Positions 26,553 through 35,663 of a stretch of 64,000 bases of DNA are shown here, piece after piece. A program made the position numbers and the translations under genes. This DNA is from Chryseobacterium echinoideorum. GTDB taxonomy: Bacteria > Bacteroidota > Bacteroidia > Flavobacteriales > Weeksellaceae. The notes below the pieces were generated by a model. The model did not search any database and was not told the origin of the DNA. It saw only the letters and a program-made list of their open reading frames with translations. The DNA lies in the NCBI RefSeq assembly GCF_007474535.1, contig NZ_VKNW01000001.1, positions 372,001-436,000 of the forward strand, in the 5' to 3' direction. How positions within the stretch are numbered: the first letter of the stretch is position 1; each line of letters starts with the position of its first letter.

Positions 26553-29156
26553 CTACAAAGTCAACGCTTTCTGATACGCATTTTCCAGACCCTCAAGATT
26601 TTTTCCGCCTGCCGTTGCGAAGCCCGGATTTCCGCCGCCACCGCCTTGTATTTCTTTGGCTAAATCTTTTACAATCGTTCCGGCTTGGTAATTCGCAGCC
26701 AAATCATCGGAAACGCCCACCGTAATCATCGGTTTTCCGTCTGCATCAGAAAGAATAACGGTAACCGAAGTCGGGATCTCTCTTTTCAGCTGGAAGACAA
26801 TATCTTTTACCGAAGCGGCATCCAAAGAGGTTTTCTTTACCAGAAGCTGTTTGTCACCTTTCTGTTCGTAAGCATTTTTCCAGTCGCCGATTTCGCCTTT
26901 TGCTTTCTCTTTTTTGAAGGCTTCTACTTCAGATTTTAATGAAGTGTTTTCTTCGATCAATTTCTCGATAGATTTAATAATTTCTTTAGATTTTAATAAC
27001 TGAGAAAGCTCGGTGATCTGTTTTTCTAAGTTTTTGAAATATTCAGCGGATTTGTCTCCTGAAATGGCTTCAATTCTTCGGATTCCGGCTGCTGCAGAAC
27101 TTTCTGAAACAATTTTGAAATGACCAATTTCACTGGTATTTTTTACGTGCGTTCCTCCGCACAATTCCATTGAAGTTCCGAACTGAATCATTCTTACATT
27201 GTCGCCGTATTTTTCGCCAAACAAAGCCATTGCGCCTCTGTCCAAAGCTTCCTGAATTGGGATATTTCTGAACTCCTGCAACGCAATACTTTCCTTGATT
27301 TTCGCATTCACTTTATCTTCAACCAGCTTCAATTCTTCCTCCGTCATTTTGCTGAAATGGGAGAAGTCGAAACGAAGATAATCCGGTCCGACATAAGAAC
27401 CTTTCTGTTCCACGTGAGTTCCTAAAACGTCTCTCAAAGCTTCGTGTAATAAATGCGTTACTGAATGGTTTGACTGAGAATTTTTTCTTTCAGCTGCATT
27501 GACTTTAGCATAAAAAACAGCACCTGCATCTTTCGGAAGTCCGTTGATTAAAGAAATAATCAATCCGTTTTCCTTTTTGGTTTCCAAAACCTCAAAGCTT
27601 TCAACTGCATTTTCAAGAACGCCTTTATCACCGATTTGTCCACCACCTTCAGGATAAAAAGGCGACTCACTCAGCACGACCTGATAAAATTCTCCGTCTT
27701 TATTTTCAACTTTTCTGTATCGTGTGATATAGGTTTCAGACTCCGTTTTGTCGTAACCCACAAAGTTTTCCGGTTTTTCTTCCAAAGTTACCCAGTCGTA
27801 GACTTTCTGAGCCGAATCTGCTTTTGAACGTTGTTTTTGTTCGTTCAAAGCCTGCTCAAATCCAGCTTCATCAATCGTTAAACCTTTTTCCTCAGCAATA
27901 ATTCTCGTTAAATCATCGGGAAAACCATACGTATCATACAATTCGAAAACTTCTTCGGTTGGCAATACTTTTTTACCATCAGCAATGGTCTGCTGAATCA
28001 GTTTCTCCACTCTGATTAAACCAGTTTCAATGGTTCTTAGAAACGATTCCTCCTCACTTTTAATCACTTCCGTAACCAAAGTTCCCTGCTTTTCCAATTC
28101 AGGGAAAAATTTGCCCATTTGTTCCTGAAGAACAGCCACCAATTGATAAAGGAAAGGTTCCTTTCTGTCTAAGAACCTATAAGCGTAAGAAATTCCTCTT
28201 CTTAAAATTCTTCTGATCACGTAACCTGCTCCTCCGTTAGAAGGCAACTGCCCGTCTGCAATCGCAAAAGAAACAGCTCTGATATGGTCAACGACAACAC
28301 GAATGGCAATGTCTTTTTCATCGGTTAAAATTCCGGTATATTTTTTTCCTGAAAGTTCCTCAACTTTAGCAATCAAAGGGGTAAAAACATCCGTATCGTA
28401 ATTGGATTCTTTCTGTTGTAACGCCATACAAAGACGCTCAAATCCCATTCCGGTATCGATGTGTTTTGCAGGAAGATTCTCCAGCGAACCGTCTGCTTTT
28501 CTGTTGAACTGCATAAAAACGAGATTCCATATTTCTACAACCTGAGGGTGATCATTATTCACCAATTCAAGTCCTGAAATTTTCGCTTTTTCTTCCTCAC
28601 TTCTCAGATCAACATGGATTTCTGAGCAGGGTCCACAAGGTCCGCTTGCGCCCATTTCCCAGAAATTATCCTTCTTATTTCCGTTAATAATTCTGTCTTC
28701 AGAAATGTGTGCTTTCCAGAAATTATAGGCTTCATGATCACGCTCCAGCTTCTCTTTTTCGTCTCCTTCAAAGATGGTGACATAAAGGTTTTCCTTCGGA
28801 ATTTTATAAACTTCCGTCAATAATTCCCAAGCCCAGTCAATCGCTTCTTTTTTGAAATAATCACCAAAAGACCAGTTCCCCAACATCTCAAACATGGTAT
28901 GGTGGTAAGTATCACGACCCACATCATCCAGATCATTATGCTTTCCGGAAACTCTCAGACATTTCTGCGTATCGGCAATTCTTGAGGCTTTAGGCTCTTT
29001 ATATCCTAAAAAATAATCTTTAAATTGCGTCATTCCCGAATTTGAAAACATCAGTGTAGGATCATCTTTCAGCACGATGGGCGCAGAAGGAACGATCAGG
29101 TGTTCCTTGCTCTTGAAAAAATCTAAAAATTGCTGTCTTATTTCTTGTGAAGTCAT
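26553..29156 (-). CDS. alaS: Alanine--tRNA ligase
   Basis: This 867-residue class II synthetase charges tRNA-Ala. The N-terminal catalytic core carries [16 protein letters not shown] and the [20 protein letters not shown] block. The editing domain has the zinc-binding [11 protein letters not shown] and CGGTHV motifs. The C-terminal C-Ala domain ends with the glycine-rich [16 protein letters not shown] segment. Length and order are normal. A Bacteroidetes-type promoter lies 48 bases upstream, and a terminator follows, so it is a single-gene transcript. Confidence 0.99.
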   Translation of the reverse strand: MTSQEIRQQFLDFFKSKEHLIVPSAPIVLKDDPTLMFSNSGMTQFKDYFLGYKEPKASRIADTQKCLRVSGKHNDLDDVGRDTYHHTMFEMLGNWSFGDYFKKEAIDWAWELLTEVYKIPKENLYVTIFEGDEKEKLERDHEAYNFWKAHISEDRIINGNKKDNFWEMGASGPCGPCSEIHVDLRSEEEKAKISGLELVNNDHPQVVEIWNLVFMQFNRKADGSLENLPAKHIDTGMGFERLCMALQQKESNYDTDVFTPLIAKVEELSGKKYTGILTDEKDIAIRVVVDHIRAVSFAIADGQLPSNGGAGYVIRRILRRGISYAYRFLDRKEPFLYQLVAVLQEQMGKFFPELEKQGTLVTEVIKSEEESFLRTIETGLIRVEKLIQQTIADGKKVLPTEEVFELYDTYGFPDDLTRIIAEEKGLTIDEAGFEQALNEQKQRSKADSAQKVYDWVTLEEKPENFVGYDKTESETYITRYRKVENKDGEFYQVVLSESPFYPEGGGQIGDKGVLENAVESFEVLETKKENGLIISLINGLPKDAGAVFYAKVNAAERKNSQSNHSVTHLLHEALRDVLGTHVEQKGSYVGPDYLRFDFSHFSKMTEEELKLVEDKVNAKIKESIALQEFRNIPIQEALDRGAMALFGEKYGDNVRMIQFGTSMELCGGTHVKNTSEIGHFKIVSESSAAAGIRRIEAISGDKSAEYFKNLEKQITELSQLLKSKEIIKSIEKLIEENTSLKSEVEAFKKEKAKGEIGDWKNAYEQKGDKQLLVKKTSLDAASVKDIVFQLKREIPTSVTVILSDADGKPMITVGVSDDLAANYQAGTIVKDLAKEIQGGGGGNPGFATAGGKNLEGLENAYQKALTL

Positions 29157-29203
29157 AGTTAGGGCTTTTAGCTAGTAATTTTCAGCTGTTTACTTTTGGT
29201 TGG

Positions 29204-29237
29204 CAAATTTAATATTTTTAAGATGATTTGTCACAAA
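29204..29237 (-). promoter_or_regulatory. alaS: Bacteroidetes-type promoter for alaS
   Basis: On the minus strand the -33 element TTTG (29234-29237) and the -7 element TAAATTTG (29204-29211) are 22 bases apart, matching the TTTG/TAnnTTTG pattern of the Bacteroidetes primary sigma factor. The alaS start codon is about 47 bases downstream. Confidence 0.6.
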
Positions 29238-29257
29238 ATATTATGTGTTGAGATGAA

Positions 29258-29770
29258 TTAATCTAAGTTTCCCATATAGAAAAGCCCAAGACATTTTTGG
29301 TTTTCTTCAATTATTAAAGATTCTTTCAAGTGGTCAACGAGCTTTGGCGAACTCCAATAGCATCCGACTTGATGGACTGTACAGGTAAGATACATATTCT
29401 GAACTGCCATGGAAACAGCGGCAATCTCTTCCCATTCCGGAACCATTCCGCTGAAATTGACAACGATGGAAACAATGGCATCAGCTTTATTAATTTTAAA
29501 GCCTATGTCATTGTATTTTTTTTCTAAAAAAAGCTGTTCGGGCTGCGTTATTTTATAAATCGACTGCATTTCCAAAGCAAGTTTTGCTTTTTCTTCTCCC
29601 TGGAATATTTTGAAACGCCAGGGTTTGGTACGCTTATGATTGGGAGCTAATGTTGCTGAATATAAAATCTCATCGAGAATTTCCTTTGAAATGGCTGTAT
29701 CTGAGTAATCTTTCGGAAAAATGCTTCTTCTTTGCTCTATGATTTCTTTTAAAACTTCTGCTTTATTCAT
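29258..29770 (-). CDS. Nitroreductase family protein
   Basis: The 170-residue protein fits the FMN-dependent nitroreductase fold: the N-terminal IEQRRSIFPKDY phosphate-contact region, then SATLAPNHKRTKPWRF at about 36-51, and the helix EIAAVSMAVQNMYLTC near residue 115. It is shorter than classical NfsA or NfsB enzymes and near the YdjA-type length. The product likely uses FMN and NAD(P)H to reduce nitroaromatics or quinones, or acts on an unknown physiological substrate. It stands alone between alaS and the GreA-like gene. Confidence 0.88.
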   Translation of the reverse strand: MNKAEVLKEIIEQRRSIFPKDYSDTAISKEILDEILYSATLAPNHKRTKPWRFKIFQGEEKAKLALEMQSIYKITQPEQLFLEKKYNDIGFKINKADAIVSIVVNFSGMVPEWEEIAAVSMAVQNMYLTCTVHQVGCYWSSPKLVDHLKESLIIEENQKCLGLFYMGNLD

Positions 29771-29835
29771 TTAACAAAAATAGCGAAAATGCTAAAGTTA
29801 GAATGTTAGATATTGAAGTTTATTAAAAATTTACT

Positions 29836-30285
29836 TTACAAAACCTCAATAATTTTCTGATGGATTTTATTTAAGGTAAATTCGTCACCGGATTTCATTC
29901 CCATCATTTTCTTTGCCATCGGACTTTCGGAAGAAATCGCATAAAACCTGTCTCCTTCAAAGAAAAACTCTCCTAAAGAAACAGAAATATAAAACCTTGC
30001 TTTATTGGTAATCACCAAAGATCCCAACTGAACTCTTTCTGTGGAATTGTTCAGAACTTTAGCCATATTTCTTTTAAGATCATTTAAAGCTCCTAACTGA
30101 CGCTGCATCTGATAAATCTCTTCCTGCATCTCTTCGCGCATGCTGTCGTATTTCGGAGTTTTTTTAATATCGCGACTTGCTTCCTGAGTAAATTCTATAA
30201 AATTTTTAAGTTTTTCTATTTTTTCGGCAATGACGTTTTTCACATAATTCCTTATGTTATTTTTCTCAAATACGGTCTTCTCCAT
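29836..30285 (-). CDS. GreA/GreB family protein
   Basis: A 149-residue protein. The N-terminal half is a charged coiled coil (EIYQMQRQLGALNDLKRN near residues 55-72). The C-terminal half is the FKBP-like Gre domain with the hallmark AISSESPMAKKMMGMKSGDE (about 116-135), equivalent to the SPxxxALxGKxxGD segment of GreA. Gre factors enter the RNA polymerase secondary channel and rescue backtracked transcription. This member is a divergent Gre-like protein rather than canonical GreA, and may act on RNA polymerase in another way. Confidence 0.78.
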   Translation of the reverse strand: MEKTVFEKNNIRNYVKNVIAEKIEKLKNFIEFTQEASRDIKKTPKYDSMREEMQEEIYQMQRQLGALNDLKRNMAKVLNNSTERVQLGSLVITNKARFYISVSLGEFFFEGDRFYAISSESPMAKKMMGMKSGDEFTLNKIHQKIIEVL

Positions 30286-30335
30286 GTATCGTAATCTTTA
30301 CATAAAGATAATATTTTTTTAAATAATGAAATCAA

Positions 30336-30363
30336 AAAACCGCTCCTCTAAAGAAACGGTTTT
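30336..30363 (-). terminator. Intrinsic terminator after the small lipoprotein gene
   Basis: AAAACCG and CGGTTTT form a stem across a 14-base loop, and on the minus strand the right arm is followed by further Ts. It lies just beyond the stop of the minus-strand gene ending at 30371. Confidence 0.7.
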
Positions 30364-30370
30364 AAAATTT

Positions 30371-30580
30371 TTATTTTGGTCTGTTCTGCTCATAATCAAA
30401 GACATCAATTTTTTTCTCGTCAGCTTTCTGCCTTTTTTCAAGCTGCTGAACATTTTTATCTATATCACTTTGATTACCCTCCATATAATTTTTATTGGTC
30501 TGTTTTCCAAATTTTGATGCACATGATACAAACAAAAAACAAAGAAAAGATGCCATAAACAAAAGATATTGTTTCCTCAT
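30371..30580 (-). CDS. Small lipoprotein of unknown function
   Basis: The 69-residue product has a type II signal peptide with lipobox LFVSC, so Cys20 would be lipid-modified. The mature part is about 50 charged residues, predicted to be helical (KNVQQLEKRQKADEKK). It is transcribed alone and followed by a terminator; a TATCTTTG -7-like element lies at 30596-30603 on the minus strand. It is probably an envelope-attached peptide; no family recognised. Confidence 0.72.
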   Translation of the reverse strand: MRKQYLLFMASFLCFLFVSCASKFGKQTNKNYMEGNQSDIDKNVQQLEKRQKADEKKIDVFDYEQNRPK

Positions 30581-30711
30581 TATTTAATTTTTGTTCAAAG
30601 ATATATTTTATGCTGTCACACGCTAAAAGTTTAACTAAAAATTATAAATTTTAATTATCTTATTCAGATATCTTAACAAAAAAAATGTGATAATCAAAAG
30701 TTTCTTTGATG

Positions 30712-31245
30712 TTATTTCTCAGAAACCTGCTTCAATTTCTGCAAACCTTCACCGTAAGATTTTCCCATTTGGTAATCCATCATCGGTCTCATTATTTTCA
30801 TCCAGGTTTCCTGTTCTGTATCCATTGTCCAAGTTACTTTCGTTCCGTTTCCCTCGGAAGACAACATAATTTCTGAAGTTGCCTGTCCCGCAAAAGGTCT
30901 TTGGAAAATCATTTCTGTTTTCTGCTTTTGATTTTCAACCAACTCTTTTATTTCCTGACAACCTGCTCCTGCGTCATCATTTTTACTATCCCAACAGTAT
31001 CTATCCCCAATTTGTCCTTCATTTCCCGAATACACAATTTTCATATTCGGATCCAGCTTCATCCACGGATTCCAATGATTGAATGCCCTCATGGAACTGA
31101 TCTGCTGCCATACTTTTTCTTTGGGTGCATTAATAGTCGTCGATTTTTCATAATGATAAATTTTGCCGAAAGCCAGCATTGCAATGATCGCATAAACAAT
31201 TAATAGAAGAATTATAATTCCGATAAATTTTAAAATTGTCTTCAT
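30712..31245 (-). CDS. SRPBCC family protein with N-terminal membrane anchor
   Basis: A 177-residue protein. A single N-terminal helix (about residues 5-28) is followed by a START/SRPBCC ligand-binding domain, recognisable from YHYEKSTTINAPKEKVWQQI, the MRAFNHWNPW block and the C-terminal GKSYGEGLQKLKQ helix. These proteins bind hydrophobic ligands. It is co-directional with the SnoaL-like gene 11 bases upstream, so the two are probably one operon. Confidence 0.82.
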   Translation of the reverse strand: MKTILKFIGIIILLLIVYAIIAMLAFGKIYHYEKSTTINAPKEKVWQQISSMRAFNHWNPWMKLDPNMKIVYSGNEGQIGDRYCWDSKNDDAGAGCQEIKELVENQKQKTEMIFQRPFAGQATSEIMLSSEGNGTKVTWTMDTEQETWMKIMRPMMDYQMGKSYGEGLQKLKQVSEK

Positions 31246-31256
31246 GTTTTTATTAT

Positions 31257-31613
31257 TTAAGTTTTATTTTTTGGCATTAAGTAAGAAACCAGTTTTTTAA
31301 TCAGTCCGTTTTCCATTTCAAAAACATCACAAAAATCGGCATTCAAAATGTCACCGTTTTTGAAACTAGCAATTACATTTCCCTCCGTAATTACGACATT
31401 GTTTTCTTCTGTCATTCTGAAAACAGTAATTTTGGGTTTTCCGGTAAAATTTTCATTTTCTATTTCTTTATCAAATTCATTTTTACCATAATGCAGATAA
31501 ACTCCGGGCATTTCCCAAATGACATCTTCGGTAAGACAGCTTAAAATCTGCTCGTGATTGATTTCCTGAAAGGCATCCATGTACTTTTGGATCGTTTTTT
31601 TATTTTGAGACAT
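31257..31613 (-). CDS. SnoaL-like / NTF2-like nuclear transport factor 2 family protein
   Basis: The 118-residue protein fits the NTF2-like alpha+beta barrel: an N-terminal helix (IQKYMDAFQEINHEQILSCL), then the ILSCLTEDVIWEMPG strand near residue 22, and a C-terminal block of strands (NADFCDVFEMENGLIKKLVS). Members include small isomerases, hydrolases and ligand-binding proteins, and the reaction cannot be told from sequence. It precedes the SRPBCC gene in a likely two-gene operon. Confidence 0.82.
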   Translation of the reverse strand: MSQNKKTIQKYMDAFQEINHEQILSCLTEDVIWEMPGVYLHYGKNEFDKEIENENFTGKPKITVFRMTEENNVVITEGNVIASFKNGDILNADFCDVFEMENGLIKKLVSYLMPKNKT

Positions 31614-31784
31614 TTCTTTTTATTTAAAATCAAAATTAGACATTAAGAAAAAATTTAATCTTTTCTTATGACAAGAAAAATTAACAATTAAGTATTTTTG
31701 TCATACCTTGATGTTGAGGAATCATTTTTGAGCATTAAGAGTTTTATTACATAAATTAAATTTACAGCAATTAAAAATACATCA

Positions 31785-33839
31785 ATGAATATTTTAACAG
31801 AAAAATTTACCACACCATATTACGCAGCTCCTTTTGATCAGATCAGAAATGAAGATTATCTTCCTGCTTTTAAGGAATTGATTCAGAAATCGGAAGAAGA
31901 GATTGATGGTATCATAAGCAATCCTGAGGAACCGACTTTTGAAAACGTAATCGAAGCTTTGGCATACTCAGGAGAGCAGCTTGATGTGGTTTCCAATATA
32001 TTTTTCAATTTGAATTCGGCAGAAACAAGTGATGAGATACAACAGATTGCTCAGGAGGTGTCACCAATCTTAACAGAGTATTCTTCAAAAATTTCTCAAA
32101 ACGAAGCCCTTTTTAATAAAATTAAAAAAGTGTATGACGAAAAGGAAAAATACAACCTCAACGAAGAGCAGAAAATGCTTTTGAATGAAACGTACAAAGG
32201 TTTTGTGAGAAGCGGCGCTTTGTTAAATGACGAAAACAAAGAAAAATTAAAGAGAATCAATATGGATTTGTCTTTAAAGTCACTAAAGTTTGGGAAGAAT
32301 GTTCTGGCTTCCACCAATAATTATTTTAAACATATCACCAACAAAGAGGATTTATCAGGAATTCCGGAAGCTATTCTTGAACAATTTGCAGAAGAAGCGA
32401 AAGAAAGAAATCTGGAAGGCTGGGTAGTTACTTTGCAATATCCAAGCTACATTCCGTTTATGACGTATGCTGAAAACCGTGAATTGAGAAAGGAAATTGC
32501 ATTGGCAAACGGTAAAAAATCTTTTGATGGCGGTGAATTTGATAATCAGGATCTGATTAAAGAACTGTTGAATTTAAAACAGCAAAAAGCAGAATTATTA
32601 GGCTATAAAAACTACGCAGATTACGTTTTGGAGGAAAGAATGGCAAAATCACCAACAAAAGTTATTGATTTTCTGAACGAACTTTTAACCAAAGCAAAAC
32701 CTTATGCAGAAAAAGAAATTGAAGAATTAAAATCTTTAGCAAAAGCCGATGGAATTGAAGAAATGCAAGGCTATGACCATGCTTTTTATGCCGAAAAACT
32801 TCGTAAAGCAAAATATGATCTTAATGATGAGGAATTAAAGCCGTACTTTCCGTTGAATCAGGTTCAGGATGCTGTTTTTGGATTGGCAAAACAACTCTTC
32901 GGATTAACATTTGAAGAAAGAAATGACATTCCAAAATATCATGATGAGGTAAAAGTATATGAGGTGAAAGAAGTCTTCGACTCCGCTCAGACTGACAATC
33001 AACAGTCATCAACCAGCTACAAAGCTCTGCTTTACGTAGATTATTTCCCGAGAAAAGGCAAAAGAGCCGGAGCTTGGATGACGAGCTACAAAAACCAGTA
33101 TCAAAAAGACGGCGGAAATTCACGTCCACATATCTCTATTGTTTGTAATTTCAGCAAACCGACAAAAGATACTCCTAGTTTACTGACTTTTCAGGAAGTG
33201 ACGACTTTATTCCATGAATTTGGTCATGCTCTTCACGGAATTCTGGCAAATACACAATATCCTACGCTTTCCGGAACTTCTGTGAAATGGGATTTTGTGG
33301 AATTGCCTTCTCAATTTCTGGAAAACTTCTGCTATGAACCTGAATTCCTGAAAACTTTTGCCAGACATTATAAAACAGGGGAAATTTTACCAGACGAAAA
33401 AATCGAAAAAATCGAGCAGTCAAAAAACTTTATGGAAGGATATCAGACCTTGAGACAGATTGGTTTCGGATTACTGGACATGAATTATCACACCAAAGCT
33501 GCAGAGCTGGAGAATAAGAGTGTGAAAGAGTTTGAGGATGATTATACCAAAGCAACGCAATTGTATTCTGCGAATCCTGAAACTGCGATGAGCCCGAGCT
33601 TTTCGCATATTTTTCAGGGAGGATATTCAGCAGGATATTATTCTTACAAATGGGCGGAAGTTCTGGATGCAGATGCTTTCCAGTATTTCAAGGAAAACGG
33701 AATTTTCAATCCTGAAATTGCTGCGAGATATAAGACTCTTCTTTCCTCCGGCGGAACCAAAGATCCGATGGAATTGTATAAAAACTTCAGAGGAAGCGAG
33801 CCGAAAGTGGAGAGTCTTCTGAAAAGAGCATTTGGGTAA
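31785..33839 (+). CDS. M3 family metallopeptidase (oligopeptidase A / Dcp-like)
   Basis: This 684-residue zinc peptidase degrades short peptides in the cytosol. The catalytic HEFGH motif is at residues 477-481, with the third ligand region ELPSQFLENF further on. The C-terminal SYKWAEVLDADAFQYF segment is typical of the OpdA/Dcp branch. Residues about 397-409 (EVFDSAQTDNQQSST region) are an extra segment just before the conserved KALLYVDYFPRKGKRAGAW. The DNA there is a copy of a dispersed intergenic repeat (32972-33010), absorbed in frame. The enzyme otherwise looks intact. A terminator follows. No signal peptide is visible. Confidence 0.93.
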   Translation: MNILTEKFTTPYYAAPFDQIRNEDYLPAFKELIQKSEEEIDGIISNPEEPTFENVIEALAYSGEQLDVVSNIFFNLNSAETSDEIQQIAQEVSPILTEYSSKISQNEALFNKIKKVYDEKEKYNLNEEQKMLLNETYKGFVRSGALLNDENKEKLKRINMDLSLKSLKFGKNVLASTNNYFKHITNKEDLSGIPEAILEQFAEEAKERNLEGWVVTLQYPSYIPFMTYAENRELRKEIALANGKKSFDGGEFDNQDLIKELLNLKQQKAELLGYKNYADYVLEERMAKSPTKVIDFLNELLTKAKPYAEKEIEELKSLAKADGIEEMQGYDHAFYAEKLRKAKYDLNDEELKPYFPLNQVQDAVFGLAKQLFGLTFEERNDIPKYHDEVKVYEVKEVFDSAQTDNQQSSTSYKALLYVDYFPRKGKRAGAWMTSYKNQYQKDGGNSRPHISIVCNFSKPTKDTPSLLTFQEVTTLFHEFGHALHGILANTQYPTLSGTSVKWDFVELPSQFLENFCYEPEFLKTFARHYKTGEILPDEKIEKIEQSKNFMEGYQTLRQIGFGLLDMNYHTKAAELENKSVKEFEDDYTKATQLYSANPETAMSPSFSHIFQGGYSAGYYSYKWAEVLDADAFQYFKENGIFNPEIAARYKTLLSSGGTKDPMELYKNFRGSEPKVESLLKRAFG
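32972..33010 (+). repeat. Repeat B copy inside the M3 peptidase coding sequence
   Basis: The segment AGTCTTCGACTCCGCTCAG ACTGACAATC AACAGTCATC matches the family seen at 45768-45788 (GACTCCGCTCAGTGTGACA) and, inverted, at 45817-45843. Here it is in frame and adds about 13 codons. Confidence 0.8.
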
Positions 33840-33847
33840 TATAAATT

Positions 33848-33880
33848 AAAGCTCCCTTCGCTTAAAGATCAAAGGGCTTT
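33848..33880 (+). terminator. Probable terminator after the M3 peptidase gene
   Basis: AAAGC-TCCCTT and AAAGGGCTTT form an imperfect stem about 9 bases beyond the stop codon, followed by AATTTTTCTT. The bulge makes it less certain than the others. Confidence 0.55.
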
Positions 33881-33994
33881 GAATTTTTCTTATGGTTAAA
33901 TCCGTAATATGACATTGAAAGTGTAAATTGTATTTGCGAATGTTATATAAATTAGATTGACGCAATGCGTAAATTGGATATTAGCAGAAATACT

Positions 33995-34771
33995 ATGAAA
34001 CAAATCACACTAATTTTAACTTTACTTTATTCGGCAATAAATCTAAACGCTCAAAATATAAAATTTAGAGAAAGTATTGACAAAGATTCTTTGTTCAATA
34101 CTACTGTTCTAAAACTACCTGTCGAAATGCGTGAAGATTTCACTAAAACATACAAAAGTGGAAATGAACAAGAAAAGGAATTTTTGCTGTTTATGATTTC
34201 AATGCCTGAAAGCAGTAAAAATGAACTAATAGAAAATTTTGAACAAAGAAAAGCAGAAATTCAAAGGTTGAAAACCGAATATCAAAAACTCGTTCCTAAA
34301 AATTACATAGTGGATATTGAATTTGAACCAGAAAGCAAAATTTTTACTGTTACAGAAGAAATAAGTATCAAAATCTACAAATTAAAAGACAAAACTGAAA
34401 AAGAAAACACAGATGATATTCAGAGAACTGACGGCTTAAAAGTCATATCTCAAAATTGGAATTTGAAACCAAATTCTAATGAACTCGAAAAAGTAATTAA
34501 ATCAATTGGATGGACAAATCAAACTCTTGATAAAATTAAGAAACTTCTAAAAGAAGCAAATTGTATTTCAATACAGAATGGAAAAATTACAACAATAGGT
34601 TTTGCAAGAAGCGGAATGGGAAAGTATTCGTATAAAATTTTCGACAAGCCTCTTAACGAGAAAGAAAAAATAGAATATAACAATAATTGTGAATACATTT
34701 TTTACAAGGATAACACTGTTCTTGAATATGGTGGTGGTGCGATTGGTTCACAATGTTTTGAAAAAAAATAA
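33995..34771 (+). CDS. Exported protein of unknown function
   Basis: The frame opens 30 bases earlier, but the second methionine (33995) begins a clean signal peptide (MKQITLILTLLYSAINLNAQ), so I place the start there. The mature part is a charged protein of about 240 residues. A coiled region (IENFEQRKAEIQRLKTEYQK) is followed by a beta-rich C-terminal domain (GFARSGMGKYSYKIFDKPL) ending GGGAIGSQCFEKK. I recognise no family. It lies alone, followed by a cassette-tail-like sequence, and looks like strain-variable content. Confidence 0.68.
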   Translation: MKQITLILTLLYSAINLNAQNIKFRESIDKDSLFNTTVLKLPVEMREDFTKTYKSGNEQEKEFLLFMISMPESSKNELIENFEQRKAEIQRLKTEYQKLVPKNYIVDIEFEPESKIFTVTEEISIKIYKLKDKTEKENTDDIQRTDGLKVISQNWNLKPNSNELEKVIKSIGWTNQTLDKIKKLLKEANCISIQNGKITTIGFARSGMGKYSYKIFDKPLNEKEKIEYNNNCEYIFYKDNTVLEYGGGAIGSQCFEKK

Positions 34772-34784
34772 TAGTACTTCTGTT

Positions 34785-34915
34785 AACAAGGGGTTCGCAA
34801 TAGTGGACAGAAAGCTATTAGTTCGCATTTTGTGATTCGATAGAAATTTGTATTTTAATTGAAAGTTTCGGCTTCGTTTTACCCACTTTCACCAAGCGCC
34901 GGAACATGAGGATGA
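34785..34915 (+). repeat. Cassette-tail-like imperfect palindrome
   Basis: The first part reads TAACAAGGGGTTCGCAATAG and continues TGG ... ; the far end reads CCCACTTTCACCAAGCGCCGG then AACATG. The outer arms (GTTCGC ... GTGG and CCCAC ... GCG ... GGAAC) pair roughly. A similar opening (TAACAAGGGTTTGCAAAATT) follows the restriction-modification operon at 26405. The resemblance to recombination tails after mobile gene cassettes is by eye only. Confidence 0.4.
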
Positions 34916-34928
34916 AATTTATATAAAA

Positions 34929-35411
34929 ATGCTACAAACAGAGACTAAAAAAGCAATTAAAGTAATTTCGGAAAAATATTTTCATCAAGTCAGTTTCGAT
35001 TACGATGTATTAAAAATATTTAATGATATAAACCTAATTTCAATTAACCACATTAAAAAAAACGAATTTAAAATTAAATATAATTGCGAAGATTATTATG
35101 ATTCTATTGTAATTGAAGAACCGGAAGTTTTTGACGTTTTAATAAATATTTTTGAGAGAGAAAAATTAGAGAAAGTTTCAAAAAGTAAAATGGAATTAAT
35201 TACAATTGAGATTCTTTTAGAAGAAGAAGTAATACATTCAGCGAAAGACATTAAAAATTTCTTTGAATTTTACAATGGTATTAATCAAGATTACCTAAAT
35301 GTAGGAGGAAATAGAGTTTTACAAGAGTATTATAAAGGATATTTAATTCTTAGAGATGATTTTAAATACAATTACAAATCGAATGTTATAAAAATAAATA
35401 ATATTGCCTAA
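34929..35411 (+). CDS. Protein of unknown function
   Basis: The 160-residue product has no signal peptide or transmembrane segment and is rich in Ile, Lys, Glu and Asn, like many accessory genes in AT-rich genomes. It starts MLQTETKKAIKVISEKYFH and has a central acidic stretch (IVIEEPEVFDVLINIFE). I recognise no domain. It is bounded upstream by the palindromic tail at 34785-34915, and its own stop is embedded in GCCTAAC. It is probably part of a variable locus with the preceding gene. Confidence 0.62.
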   Translation: MLQTETKKAIKVISEKYFHQVSFDYDVLKIFNDINLISINHIKKNEFKIKYNCEDYYDSIVIEEPEVFDVLINIFEREKLEKVSKSKMELITIEILLEEEVIHSAKDIKNFFEFYNGINQDYLNVGGNRVLQEYYKGYLILRDDFKYNYKSNVIKINNIA

Positions 35412-35527
35412 CAGTTTATTAGCGAAAGACGGTATTGAATTCCACCATGGAGAACTTCGTGATATTTTTTTGCTTGGTTAGTTTTTAGTTGAAAATTATA
35501 TCTAAACAAATTCGTGAAAAATAATAT

Positions 35528-35559
35528 TCCCTGCAGTCTACAATTGCAGGGATTTTTTG
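35528..35559 (+). terminator. Intrinsic terminator
   Basis: TCCCTGCA and TGCAGGGA enclose a 9-base loop, followed by six Ts. It is about 115 bases beyond the nearest plus-strand stop, so it may have belonged to a gene that is no longer intact here. Confidence 0.8.
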
Positions 35560-35663
35560 TGGTTAAAACTTATGTGTTAAAAATTCGCTCAATTTTGTTT
35601 TAAATATTAACTTTGGCAATCTTTGAATTTTTAAATTCAAATTGTATTAAAAATGTATGTAAT

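Noticed and set aside
35412..35527. A truncated gene between the 160-residue protein and the terminator
   Set aside because: All frames are broken by stops within a few codons and no motif was seen.
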